A DNA stretch of 64,000 nucleotides from Paenibacillus sp. IHBB 10380. Its GTDB lineage: Bacteria; Bacillota; Bacilli; Paenibacillales; Paenibacillaceae. Positions 53,750 through 62,474 of this stretch are shown in pieces. The stretch covers positions 2,356,001 to 2,420,000 of the forward strand of contig NZ_CP010976.1 in the NCBI RefSeq assembly GCF_000949425.1, read 5' to 3'. Each line of letters starts with the position of its first letter. Position 1 is the first letter of the stretch. Position numbers and translations under genes: made by a program. Under the pieces are notes generated by a model that was not told where the DNA came from, ran no database searches, and saw only the letters and a list, made by a program, of their open reading frames with translations.

Positions 53750-54388
53750 TCACAATCTCTTCTTAATCCTATACCAATATGTATATGATTCTTTGTATCC
53801 GAGTTTACCATATCCTTGATTTCTATATTTACTGTCCGTGATGATATCATAAAGTCCAACATAGTTTCCTTCAATCACACCGACTCCGCATGCAACAGGA
53901 ACCGAATCAACATAAAGTATAAAAAATCCTTTCATTAAATACGACTTTGATAACAATTCTTTTGTTATCCTTACATTAGAATCTGTAAGATTTTTAAATT
54001 TAGTTAAAATTTCTACCCATTCGTTGTTAATTTCAGTAGAAACAATGGCATCGTTTAATAGAGATTCTTCAATCTCGGATAAGTCTACTGTCTGCACACT
54101 GGAAGGTTCAACAATATAGTAGCCCAATCCTTCTAAGATACAGTCGATATTAACTGGATTAACAAACGGAGTTACTTTAAAAATGGTGTCCAAGCCAACG
54201 TCTGTATAAATATTCTCACAGGACTTAATCTTTTCTTGAATATTAAGTTCATTGGTATCGTATATAGGACTTATTGAATTCGATCTCTTGGTATATCCAT
54301 TAGCAAAACGCAAGAGCCAACCATCATAAACAAAATTTTGTAGAGCAGGCCAAGCATTTAGTGAGTATTCTTCAATTTTCTTAAACAT
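53750..54388 (-). pseudogene. GNAT acetyltransferase with an internal deletion
   Basis: The 212-residue frame follows a known GNAT family closely (start MFKKIEEYSLNAWPALQ, then DGWLLRFANGYTKRSNS) up to the acetyl-CoA loop NQGYGK near residue 192. It then jumps directly to LGYKESYTYWYRIKK, the normal end of the family. About 35-40 residues covering the helix and strand after the pyrophosphate loop are missing, removed in frame. The protein may be made but should not bind acetyl-CoA properly. The ribosome site is weak. Confidence 0.75.
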
Positions 54389-54511
54389 TCACTACAACGA
54401 ATTGCATCGGTCAGACTAATGTTATGTAATTAATTCCCTCAATGTGAAGACCTCATTGTAATTATTGAATGTATTATGCTCCTGAATCCAATTATTCACC
54501 AAGTTCTCCTG

Positions 54512-54751
54512 TTATTTATTGTTGTTCTTATCTTTATCATCACCTTTGTCATTCTCTTCCTCAGTCTCCTCTTTTTCTTCATGAAATTCAATATTTGTTT
54601 GGCTAGTAATATAATCGAATGGCGTATAATTACTGCTCGGTAATTCTTTCTTCGTAATTATCTTACGATCAGCATAGAATTCTATTTTCAGCAAGCGCTG
54701 ATTATGAATTAGAGCCTTATTTGTATTAGATAATCTATAATTTAAACTCAT
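54512..54751 (-). CDS. Small acidic-tailed hypothetical protein
   Basis: A frame of about 79 residues (MSLNYRLSNTNKALIHNQRL...) overlaps the end of the preceding GNAT gene by about 17 bases and ends in an acidic low-complexity tail (EEKEETEEENDKGDDKDKNN). Only AAAGG close to the ATG serves as ribosome site. Real but uncertain. Confidence 0.35.
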   Translation of the reverse strand: MSLNYRLSNTNKALIHNQRLLKIEFYADRKIITKKELPSSNYTPFDYITSQTNIEFHEEKEETEEENDKGDDKDKNNNK

Positions 54752-55556
54752 AACCTTTAAAACTAAATTCTCTTTTAAAACCCACTTGTTGTGCAACTGC
54801 ATTTGATGGATAATTCACTTCCATACAATCCCAATACGGTGTAAAACCATTAGAGAAACAATGCTCTACAAAAGAATGAACAACATTTTGTGCAAGCTTT
54901 TTCCCTTGAAAGGATTCAATAGTTTCAATATCAATTCCATGTATTTCATTGTAACGAAATCCAGTAATGCATAGACTAGCAATTTCATTTTTATGCAAAA
55001 CACAAAATCCAATACCATTTTCAAAAAAATCATTTTCACTTTCCCAGAATTTTAATATTTTGGATTTTAAAAACTCTTGATTCAAAATTGTATCTGATTC
55101 TAACATGTCTCTAGTTACCCTTTTGATAACAAATGAATGATCAAGGTTATGTCTACCCTCTGTTTTATATTCACGAGAGGATAAAGTATATACATTTTGA
55201 TCCCATGATCCTAATTCCCTATCACTAAAGATTTCTTCGAATGTAATATACCAACTTGAATGGTTACCGATACATTCAAACCATTCAAGGCCGAGTTCTT
55301 TAGCCTGTACTGTGATTACTTCGTCAATATACTTTTTAATTTCCTTATTAAAGAGATCATTTTTTGAATCGCCAATAAAAATAAAGCCATCCAAATTGCC
55401 TAGCCATATCATAGCAGAGCGTGGTTTTTCAATATTATCAACAAATATTCTACCTGGATTTGTTCCCGCTACTATCGCCTTTTCTTCAATATTAACACCA
55501 CGATTCACAATATCACTACACCTATGAAATTGACTTCTTTCTAATTCGTAAATCAT
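54735..55556 (-). CDS. GNAT-family acetyltransferase
   Basis: This 273-residue acetyltransferase starts MIYELERSQFHRCSDIV at ATG 55556 (GGGAG upstream); a longer frame extends into the repeat before it and is not the start. The C-terminal GNAT half has ASLCITGFRYNEIHGIDIET, ESFQGKKLAQNVVHSFVEHC (acetyl-CoA loop variant QGKKLA) and NAVAQQVGFKREFSFKGYEF. It resembles the two-domain GNAT group PF12746. It lies between array repeats. Confidence 0.85.
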   Translation of the reverse strand: MIYELERSQFHRCSDIVNRGVNIEEKAIVAGTNPGRIFVDNIEKPRSAMIWLGNLDGFIFIGDSKNDLFNKEIKKYIDEVITVQAKELGLEWFECIGNHSSWYITFEEIFSDRELGSWDQNVYTLSSREYKTEGRHNLDHSFVIKRVTRDMLESDTILNQEFLKSKILKFWESENDFFENGIGFCVLHKNEIASLCITGFRYNEIHGIDIETIESFQGKKLAQNVVHSFVEHCFSNGFTPYWDCMEVNYPSNAVAQQVGFKREFSFKGYEFKL

Positions 55557-55615
55557 CTTGTCACTCCCTTTTAATTTGATATCATTTATTATTTTTTGGA
55601 ATTTCCGCTGATTTC

Positions 55616-55641
55616 CTATAAGCGTGAACACATTGTTATAT
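55616..55641 (-). repeat. Collapsed 26-bp array repeat
   Basis: The left end CTATAAG and right end GTTATATG, with outer flanks (GATTTC and GATGGTGATGCC) like the full copies, are joined with only 12 bases between. The whole variable middle present elsewhere (over 100 bp) is deleted. It lies 22 bases past the stop of the lipoprotein gene. Confidence 0.65.
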
Positions 55642-55662
55642 GATGGTGATGCCTTCATCGAT

Positions 55663-56433
55663 TTACTCTACAATAATCTCTTTTAAGAATTTATTCAGGG
55701 TATTTACAATATAAAGCTTCTCAATGTTACCTTCTTCATTTTTCAAATTAACCACTTCCAATATCGAACGCTTGAGCCCTTCACCCCACTCGACAGAATC
55801 AGATATTTCTAGTGTATAATTTGATAAATCTCCAGTCTTATCTTGTATTACTGTAATTGGATCATAGTGTTTAAGACCTTTATAAGGATTTCTAATAAAA
55901 ATACGTTCTCCTATGTATGCTTCTTTTATTTCATCGTTAGCTGTTTCTAAGGTAAGGCGCATCCTTATTTCATCCCCAGCAAACAACAATAGACCTTTCC
56001 CTTTTCCATACTCATCATCAAAAGTGAATTCTGCACTTTTATCATTATTTATAGTGAAATCTGCACAAGAATCTGTTACTCGATCCGGATTATATAAAAA
56101 GAAACAAATTGAACCAGACAACCCATCCTCAGCTTTACTACCAATATCAATACTATTTTCCGATTCGTTATTTTGATACAGATTGTATGAATCATCAATC
56201 CATGACCCATTACTTTTCACTAATAAATCTCTTAATTCTGATTTTGAATTTTCTTCTGGTATATCTGTTTCATCTTTTGTTTCAACTTTTATTTCATCCT
56301 GTATAATCTTATTACTCTCACTTATAATCTCTACAGAAGATAGTTTTTTCTCGCCTATCAAATTACAAGAAATCAGTGGTACTACTAGTAGTAAACCAAA
56401 AATAATCATCATGATTCTTGATTGATATCTCAA
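55663..56433 (-). CDS. Putative lipoprotein of unknown function
   Basis: This 256-residue protein starts at TTG 56433 (AAGGAGGAA upstream) and has a signal peptide with lipobox LISCN, so it should be anchored outside the membrane. Acidic and Ser-rich linker residues follow (about 28-65), then a beta-rich domain with YNLYQNNESENSIDIGS and FLYNPDRVTDSCADF. I do not recognise the family. It is a cassette-like unit followed by the 26-bp repeat. Confidence 0.75.
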   Translation of the reverse strand: MRYQSRIMMIIFGLLLVVPLISCNLIGEKKLSSVEIISESNKIIQDEIKVETKDETDIPEENSKSELRDLLVKSNGSWIDDSYNLYQNNESENSIDIGSKAEDGLSGSICFFLYNPDRVTDSCADFTINNDKSAEFTFDDEYGKGKGLLLFAGDEIRMRLTLETANDEIKEAYIGERIFIRNPYKGLKHYDPITVIQDKTGDLSNYTLEISDSVEWGEGLKRSILEVVNLKNEEGNIEKLYIVNTLNKFLKEIIVE

Positions 56434-56464
56434 TTAGGTTCCTCCTTAGATTTGCATTACTTTC

Positions 56465-56628
56465 ACATAACATTGCGTATTCACGGACCCTCACTGGCTT
56501 AAGGGTCATGAGCTCCGGGCCCGACGGACTTAGCCAGTGCAAGGTTAACTGATGAATCCACTTCATCGAAAATACCTCAAGCAGACCAATGGTCCGCTAG
56601 GACCCACCGCGTGAATATGCTGTTAGAC
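56465..56628 (-). repeat. attC-like array repeat 1
   Basis: ACATAAC at one end and GTTAGAC at the other enclose 164 bp. Inner arms GCGTATTCACG and CGTGAATATGC are complementary; the middle includes GGCTTAAG...CTTAGCC. It is downstream (minus strand) of the 138-residue hypothetical gene. Confidence 0.8.
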
Positions 56629-56742
56629 GATACCTGTGCCATCTCGAATCAACATTCAAAAACTGTCTTGGTCTTATTCGTCTTATTGTTCTTATTGCCC
56701 TTATGATTTCCATCTGCTCTCTTGTCACTACAGCACATGCAA

Positions 56743-57159
56743 CTATAGTCTTTCTTCATCATCGTTATACTCATATAGTTTTACAGAATCAAAATTGGAT
56801 GAACTTAGAAAATCATTAAGATATTTTTCTTGTTCTTCGATAGGTACATGATATGGTGGTGCTACATCTTTTAGATTAGCAAACAATACCCACCCTACGT
56901 CTTCATTGGGAAACTTACATTTCCCTTCTAAATCTTTATTTGGGTATATTTCTACATATACTTGCTTTTCTTTATTCAAATTCAAATTCCAATAAAAATA
57001 TTTATAAATATATGGAAGTCTCGCATTCAACATACCTTTATTATTGCTTTTTGAGAAGGTTCTATTAAGTGGTTCCAAAAATTTATAAAGAGCATTCATT
57101 AGTGCCTTTTCATCCTTACTTGTGCATAAAAAACCATACTCCATCATTTTATTCATCAT
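56743..57159 (-). CDS. Hypothetical protein, 138 residues
   Basis: ATG 57159 follows TGGAGG and opens a soluble protein (MMNKMMEYGFLCTSKDEKAL..., later GWVLFANLKDVAPPYHVPI). No family is recognised; the mixed alpha-beta pattern and conserved-looking Trp/Pro suggest a folded domain. A longer frame upstream enters non-coding sequence and is not the start. It is one gene-repeat unit of the array. Confidence 0.7.
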   Translation of the reverse strand: MMNKMMEYGFLCTSKDEKALMNALYKFLEPLNRTFSKSNNKGMLNARLPYIYKYFYWNLNLNKEKQVYVEIYPNKDLEGKCKFPNEDVGWVLFANLKDVAPPYHVPIEEQEKYLNDFLSSSNFDSVKLYEYNDDEERL

Positions 57160-57428
57160 AAATCCTCCACAAGAAATGATTAATGCATTTAATAATCCCC
57201 CCACGGACAGGCGGTCTACTTCGCGCAATTTTATATAACGGTCGGGCTTTGCCTCGAGATCCCAAACCGGTCGCAACGCGGTTTGGTGGTAGGGTGATTC
57301 TATCTTGTTACGGCACCAAACTCTAATACATTAACTCGTATTGACTCGCGAACTAACCAATGTATTAGAGTATACTTGTATCTTTAAAGTACTTTTTAGG
57401 TTTTTAAATATTCGGTTACACCGGTTTC
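57160..57428. other. Non-coding stretch between array units
   Basis: The segment contains GC-rich pieces unlike the neighbouring genes (GGACAGGCGGTC, AAACCGGTCGCAACGCGGTTTGG as a hairpin) and a short inverted repeat TCTAATACATT/AATGTATTAGA around 57321-57370. It may be the eroded remains of another unit; nothing definite. Confidence 0.35.
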
Positions 57429-57588
57429 GTCTAACGTTTCCGCATTCCTGACATTTGAGCGGCTTAAGTGACCGTAGGGAACGCGTCGTCAAACTTAGCC
57501 GCTGAATGTGTCGCCTGAATTCACCTCTCAGAATTTCCTCTTGGCGACCAAGGAGCGTCAGCGACGCAGCAGGAATACTCTGTTATGT
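57429..57588 (-). repeat. attC-like array repeat 2
   Basis: GTCTAAC and GTTATGT bound 160 bp, with inner arms CGCATTCCTGAC and AGCAGGAATAC. The central hairpins TCGCC...GGCGA and GGCTTAAG...CTTAGCC are clear. The stop codon of the preceding kinase-like gene is about 5 bases outside the outer box, within the conserved flank. Confidence 0.85.
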
Positions 57589-57592
57589 GATG

Positions 57593-58117
57593 TCATTGCC
57601 TTCCTGAATTCGCATTCAGATAATCTTGTATGTATTTCATAATTTCTTTATTGTCCTTGACTATAATTCTTTTCTCTGAATATTCCTCAGTTAATTCCAT
57701 GATTTCTTGAATACTATCTTTATCAAAGCCTTTATTCCATATGAATAGCATTTCATATAGATTCTTAAATGATTGTTTATAATTCCACTGTTCTAATCCA
57801 ACTCTTGTCCTGACAAATCTTTTAATTATCCTGAAATCCCTTACATATTTATTAGATTTAATTAAGAACATTAAGTCGGCCTGCTTAAAGCTTTCTATTC
57901 CCCATTTATGATGTATGCCTTCGATAATCCACGCTTCTGTGGTAACTATTTCATTTAATTTGGCATCCCGAACTTCAACTGGGTATCTAGTATTCTCTAA
58001 CGTCCTGTCCCAAACAAAGTTATCAGTCTCATAGTATTTTATTTCGTATTTCTTCGACAATTCTTTTGCAATATAAGACTTTCCACTACCACAAGCTCCA
58101 ATAATACGGATCTTAAT
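57593..58117 (-). CDS. P-loop kinase-like protein with a non-ATG start
   Basis: The frame includes IRIIGACGSGKSYIAKELSK, a Walker A motif of adenylate/shikimate-kinase-type small P-loop kinases, then AWIIEGIHH and a lid-like Arg-rich region. The first ATG (58060) lies after the P-loop, so the real start must be upstream: ATT 58117 has GGGGAG eight bases before it, with ATC 58123 as alternative. No ATG, GTG or TTG is well placed. Either a rare ATT start is used or the start codon is mutated. Length about 174 residues. Confidence 0.7.
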   Translation of the reverse strand: MKIRIIGACGSGKSYIAKELSKKYEIKYYETDNFVWDRTLENTRYPVEVRDAKLNEIVTTEAWIIEGIHHKWGIESFKQADLMFLIKSNKYVRDFRIIKRFVRTRVGLEQWNYKQSFKNLYEMLFIWNKGFDKDSIQEIMELTEEYSEKRIIVKDNKEIMKYIQDYLNANSGRQ

Positions 58118-58168
58118 ATGGATCGCTCCCCTTGTAACTTCATCTATATTATAGTTTGCAATGATTTC

Positions 58169-58329
58169 ACATAACGTAGCGCATTCCTAACGTCCGAACG
58201 GCTTAAGGCACGTAGTGCCTGGTGGATCTGCCACTTATCCGGTTGGATGCGTCGCCTGATTTCACTTCTCTGAAAATCCCCTTGGTGACCAAGGAGCGAT
58301 AGCGACGATGTAGGAATGCATTGTTATAG
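58169..58329 (-). repeat. attC-like array repeat 3
   Basis: ACATAAC and GTTATAG bound 161 bp, with arms GCGCATTCCTAAC and GTAGGAATGC and the hairpin GGCACGTAGTGCC in the middle. It follows the phosphotransferase gene. Confidence 0.85.
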
Positions 58330-58430
58330 GATGTCAGCGTCTTCTTTGTAATACCCATCAACTTTAGTTATCTTTAACTATCGTTATCCGTTAGTGTAAC
58401 AAATTGTTGCATGTGATTTTATAAATGATC

Positions 58431-59411
58431 TCAAAAAATTAGTTCCAAGAAAGGGATGTCATTTTTGATATTAAACTCTAAATCCTTTAATATTTGTTGT
58501 TGTTTAAAGGTTAATTCACCTAAATTCCATCGAGTTGTGAAAAACAAGTGCAATACGACCTCACGCATTTTTAGAAGAGCTGGAATATGTTTTAGAGTAT
58601 CATCGGTTATTGAAATTTCCTTTGCATAACCGTTCAAAAAGTGATAGAGAAACTTCTTTGCAAATTCAGTTCTTTCGATGTTTTTTGGCGTAGCTTCCCA
58701 TACTGAATAGAATAAGGGAATTGCAATATCATTCCCAAACCAATTATAGGAACATTCATCAAAATCAAATAATTGCAATTCCCCACCTAGCACATGAAAG
58801 TTACCTCTATGAATGTCATTATGTACTAGGCCATATAAATCATGTTCTATTTTCTTGTCAGGATTTAGCACTTCCGATAAATATATAAACTTTTGAAGTG
58901 AAAAAGTTTGAGTATCATCTAGTTTCTTAGATATCGTATGTATGAACTCTTGATCTTTTTCGTATTGATGTGGGCGTCGAGTATTAACTTGTTTTGATTT
59001 GTATTTTTTTGTTAATGAATGAATTCGCCCCGCCATACTTCCCCATCGGCTAAAGAACTCTTCATTCCATTCGCTTTCATTGTTAATATTAATCTTTTGA
59101 CCTTTTGCCATTTCAAAAGCTACAACATAATATCGATCGTTATTTTTTTCAACCATTTCACAATCAACCTGTCGTATTGATTGAATTGATTTACAAACGG
59201 ATAATCCGTTGTCTGCTAGGTAATTTATCCAATCCAATTCTGCACGGATTAAAGTGTCTGAACGGTGAGAATCATGCGAGAAACGAAGAACATAGTTTTT
59301 GTTTTCTTTGGAATATGAGTAGACCAAATTTTGAAAACCACCAATGAAATTGCATTCTTCTTTGGCTATGCCGTAGAGTTTCGATGCTTTAATAACTAAA
59401 GCCTCATCCAT
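58431..59411 (-). CDS. Phosphotransferase of the APH fold (array cargo)
   Basis: This 326-residue kinase-fold protein has the catalytic loop GLVHNDIHRGNFHVL (Asp base) and LQLFDFDECSYNW as the metal-binding DFD motif, with N-lobe YVLRFSHDSHRS. It belongs with aminoglycoside/homoserine-kinase-type phosphotransferases; substrate unknown. AGAGGAG precedes ATG 59411. It is the largest cargo gene in the array. Confidence 0.87.
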   Translation of the reverse strand: MDEALVIKASKLYGIAKEECNFIGGFQNLVYSYSKENKNYVLRFSHDSHRSDTLIRAELDWINYLADNGLSVCKSIQSIRQVDCEMVEKNNDRYYVVAFEMAKGQKININNESEWNEEFFSRWGSMAGRIHSLTKKYKSKQVNTRRPHQYEKDQEFIHTISKKLDDTQTFSLQKFIYLSEVLNPDKKIEHDLYGLVHNDIHRGNFHVLGGELQLFDFDECSYNWFGNDIAIPLFYSVWEATPKNIERTEFAKKFLYHFLNGYAKEISITDDTLKHIPALLKMREVVLHLFFTTRWNLGELTFKQQQILKDLEFNIKNDIPFLELIF

Positions 59412-59592
59412 TTTTTATTTTCTCCTCTTTTCACAACAGCGAAATATAATCTGCTCTATACTTTTGTTGAAGCCTGCATATTTTCCTTTTTAACTACACT
59501 ATTGAATTCTGTTATACTGCCCGTTAGCTGAAAAACATCTATAAATAGATGATCATTGCTTATACAGTGTTTTTATGATGCTCGCTAATTTC

Positions 59593-59751
59593 CTATAACG
59601 CTTGGTATTCATGAACCCGAGAGGTTTAAGGAGCTTCAGCTCCGGGTCGCAAGACTTAGCCTTACAGGGTTGTCTACCTGAATCCACTTTCTCGAAAACC
59701 CCCGGGCATACCAAGGAGCGAACGCGACGCGGCAGGAAAACGGTGTTAGGC
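59593..59751 (-). repeat. attC-like array repeat 4
   Basis: CTATAAC and GTTAGGC bound 159 bp. The stop codon TAA of the following P-loop gene is formed by the GCCTAAC box itself, read on the minus strand. Confidence 0.85.
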
Positions 59752-60378
59752 GAAGTCATTGCCATCTATGATTAATCTTGCACACTCACTCCAATTCTTC
59801 GAGTCAGTATTTATTTCAATTGTTGGAACTTTAGATTTACCAGCATGATTTCGTAATTGTTCTTGAATATTTAATAATTCCTTACAAGCTTGTATAGTCT
59901 CTTCATCTGATTTATTAATCCATTCTTCAGGATTTCTACTCATAATTCTTTCTTTCACTATTTCAGGTGATATTGTGAGTAATATGCACTTTGAGCCGAG
60001 TGTTACTAAATCCTCCTCCAGTTTAAATATCTCTTCTTTGTCCGAATCCGGGAAAGTAACTCTATGATTTAAGTGAAATCGCTCTAATACAAAAAACAAT
60101 CCCCTTGATCTTCTAGATGCCGGACCTAATTTAACTGCCCAATCATTTAATTGTTTTAACATATCTACTCTTTCACGGAGTAATTTTAAATGTTCATCTC
60201 GTGATAGAGTTATGTACTGTCCATGAACATTGTTCAATATTTGAGAATAATGTTCACCAAGAATAACTACACTTCGCTCAGCTGTTTCATTTTGAGCTTG
60301 ATATTGTTTGATTGCTCGTAATACTGATGTCTTTCCAGCATTTGAATAGCCTTCAAGAATAATACCTCTGATATTCAT
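59746..60378 (-). CDS. Small P-loop NTPase/kinase (array cargo)
   Basis: This 210-residue protein has Walker A EGYSNAGKTSVLRAIK at residues 9-24, a helical lid region and ERFHLNHRVTF with a possible Walker B-like acidic pair. It resembles deoxynucleoside-kinase/AAA_18-type P-loop phosphotransferases; substrate unknown. AGAGGAG precedes ATG 60378. Its last residues GNDFA and stop codon lie in the array repeat, as often seen for integron cassettes. Confidence 0.8.
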   Translation of the reverse strand: MNIRGIILEGYSNAGKTSVLRAIKQYQAQNETAERSVVILGEHYSQILNNVHGQYITLSRDEHLKLLRERVDMLKQLNDWAVKLGPASRRSRGLFFVLERFHLNHRVTFPDSDKEEIFKLEEDLVTLGSKCILLTISPEIVKERIMSRNPEEWINKSDEETIQACKELLNIQEQLRNHAGKSKVPTIEINTDSKNWSECARLIIDGNDFA

Positions 60379-60405
60379 ATCTTCTCCTCTTTATGCAATG
60401 ATTTC

Positions 60406-60565
60406 GCCTAACGTTCTTGTGTTCACGAACCCGAGAGTCTTAAGACGCAAAGCGCCGGGTCGCCAGACTTAGCCTCGCAGGATTGTCTGCCTGACACCAT
60501 TTCCTCGACTTATCTTCTGACAGACACTGGGAGCTATGGATCGCAGCGTGAATATGATGTTATCG
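60406..60565 (-). repeat. attC-like array repeat 5
   Basis: GCCTAAC and GTTATCG bound 160 bp. Inner arms GTGTTCACGAAC and GCGTGAATATG are complementary; the centre keeps the CTTAAG...CTTAGCC pairing. Confidence 0.85.
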
Positions 60566-60627
60566 GAATGTTCGGGCCTCGTTGATGCCACTCTCTAATT
60601 GTTACTTTATTTTTCTAAAGTCTTTTT

Positions 60628-61011
60628 TTATTCACTTTGTTTCTTTCCAACAGCAATCCATCTTCCATCAATATCCTCAAATACAAATTCACTATTGTTA
60701 TAATCCGTTCTTGCTAACGGGCGAATGATCTTTACCCCTAAATTAATAAATTCATTTTCTATTTCTTTTTGTTCACTTGTTATCAAGTACGCATCATAAC
60801 CGTATCCATGAATTAATCTATTGGGTTGAATTTTATCATTCTTTGATTTAGTAAGAACAATTTCAATCGAATCTCGATAAAGGCATACATGAGGTTCCAC
60901 CGAATTAAGATAATAGACAGATCTAAATCCCAATCCCTCAAAGTAGCTTGCCGTTTTGTAAAAGTCAGTTGTCGGGAATATTTGCAACAAATTCGAAAAG
61001 CCTTTAATCAT
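60628..61011 (-). CDS. VOC-superfamily protein (bleomycin-resistance/glyoxalase-like)
   Basis: This protein of about 127 residues has the paired beta-alpha-beta-beta-beta modules of the vicinal-oxygen-chelate fold: IFPTTDFYKTASYFEGLGF, then EIVLTKSKNDKI, and EFVFEDIDGRWIAVG at the end. Binding protein or dioxygenase/resistance function cannot be told apart. AAAGGAG precedes ATG 61011 (or GTG 61014). Confidence 0.85.
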   Translation of the reverse strand: MIKGFSNLLQIFPTTDFYKTASYFEGLGFRSVYYLNSVEPHVCLYRDSIEIVLTKSKNDKIQPNRLIHGYGYDAYLITSEQKEIENEFINLGVKIIRPLARTDYNNSEFVFEDIDGRWIAVGKKQSE

Positions 61012-61069
61012 CACTTTATCTCCTTTAGTTCTTTTTGAATTTATATTTTTTTACCATTTACCGAATTTC

Positions 61070-61211
61070 CGATAACGTTCCTGTATTCACGAACCCGCGA
61101 ACCTTAAGACGAGGAAGTCGCCGGCCGCGGTTAGGTTCGCAGGGTTGTCCGCCTGAATCCACATCTCTGAAAACCCTGGAGCCGATGAGAATCGTTAATA
61201 GGTTGTTATAT
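61070..61211 (-). repeat. attC-like array repeat 6
   Basis: CGATAAC and GTTATAT bound 142 bp, the shortest full copy. Arms are less well matched (GTATTCACGAAC against GAGAATCGTTAATAG), suggesting decay. Confidence 0.75.
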
Positions 61212-61277
61212 GATGTAGGTGCCTTCTTTGAATATTCAAAACTCACTTCAAAATCAATCCTCTTAAATACTTTTTCA

Positions 61278-61601
61278 TTAATTCATTTGAGATACTAAGA
61301 GCTTCTTCTCTATTTGATGCGGGTATTGTATCATTTGTCCATTATCCGAGCTACAGCCCTTATTTTCTTTCTCCTTAATATCAAAAACTGAAATAGTAAC
61401 CTTACTAAAATTATGATTTATATATATAACTCCATATTGATATAAATTTGCAGTTTTATTCTCAATATATGAATGCACAATTACTCCGTTCATTTCCTTG
61501 AAAAAGCTTATTTCTAACTCTCTTTGATTCTCTGGTACTGGAATTTCTTCACCTTCAATAATAATTGTTCCTTTAAATGTTTTGTTCCCGGTTAAACTTC
61601 T
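61278..61601 (-). pseudogene. Array gene truncated at its 5' end by a half repeat
   Basis: An open frame reads from inside a half repeat into a protein fragment: EGEEIPVPENQRELEISFFK, MNGVIVHSYIENKTANLYQY, ending at 61278. The ATG at 61493 is internal and has no ribosome site; the open frame continues upstream to the join with the repeat. The gene has lost its start. No family recognised. Confidence 0.6.
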
Positions 61602-61661
61602 CCGAAGTTCACCTTGGCGATCAAGGAGCGACAGCGACGATGTAGGAATGCAATGTTAGCC
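61602..61661 (-). repeat. Half copy of the array repeat
   Basis: This is the right part of the repeat only: ...TTGGCGATCAAGGAGCGACAGCGACGATG (in pieces) through GTAGGAATGCAATGTTAGCC. The left half is missing and the sequence joins directly to coding sequence, a deletion scar. It follows the 178-residue hypothetical gene. Confidence 0.8.
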
Positions 61662-61688
61662 GATGGCCCTTCTTCTCTGAAATACTTA

Positions 61689-62225
61689 CTATTTTTTATA
61701 TTCTTTTCTTGTTATAAATTTTTGGTAGTATTCTTTAAACATTTGATAGATAAGATCTATTTCATCAATTTCATTTATAAATTTTACATATATCTCATTT
61801 TTTTGTTTTTGTTCTAGTTCAGTATTGAAATCAGAGTCTTCATATTCATTAAGTAATTCATAAAAATACTCACAAGATTCTTTAACACTTTGACAACTGT
61901 CGGAATGCTGTCCTGATGAAAAAAGGAAATTAGCCCATGATATTTCTCTTGTTACATATTTCAAATATAAACAGGCAATGTATTGGTCAGAAAGATCCCC
62001 ATAGTTAATCTCTAAAAATGGTTCGGAATGTATATATTTATTAACAATATCTACTGCCGCTGCTTGAAATCGAACAATTGATAATTCTATTACCCAGTAC
62101 GGAGGCTTCGTGTACTCTTGGATAATATCATCACAAAATAACTGATAGTGTTTGTACCATATTAATTTACTATCAAGCATAACACTTAGTTTACATGCGA
62201 ATTCTTTATTAACGATTATCTTCAT
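61689..62225 (-). CDS. Hypothetical protein, 178 residues
   Basis: This helical soluble protein (start MKIIVNKEFACKLSVMLDSK, then PPYWVIELSIVRFQ and YIACLYLKYVTREISWANFL) is of unknown family. Acidic C-terminal half. GGGG stands before ATG 62225. It is one gene-repeat unit of the array. Confidence 0.72.
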   Translation of the reverse strand: MKIIVNKEFACKLSVMLDSKLIWYKHYQLFCDDIIQEYTKPPYWVIELSIVRFQAAAVDIVNKYIHSEPFLEINYGDLSDQYIACLYLKYVTREISWANFLFSSGQHSDSCQSVKESCEYFYELLNEYEDSDFNTELEQKQKNEIYVKFINEIDEIDLIYQMFKEYYQKFITRKEYKK

Positions 62226-62268
62226 AGGATAACCCCAGTTCTTTTTATATTAATTATTAAGGGCTTTC

Positions 62269-62425
62269 GTCTAACGTTCGCGCATTCCTGACGTTCAAGC
62301 TGCTTAAGGACTGTAGGTCCGGGTCGTCAGACTTATCCGGTTGAATGGATCGCCTGAATAAGCTCCTTGGAAATCCTTCTTAGCGATCAAGGACGAATGC
62401 CCGCAGTAGGAATGCGGTATTAGGT
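62269..62425 (-). repeat. attC-like array repeat 7
   Basis: GTCTAAC and ATTAGGT bound 157 bp. The first base of the right outer box is A rather than the invariant G of the other copies. Arms GCGCATTCCTGAC and GTAGGAATGC are well matched. Confidence 0.85.
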
Positions 62426-62474
62426 GATGTCAGTGCCTTCTTCGAAATCATCTACAATATATTTATCTTTTTAT

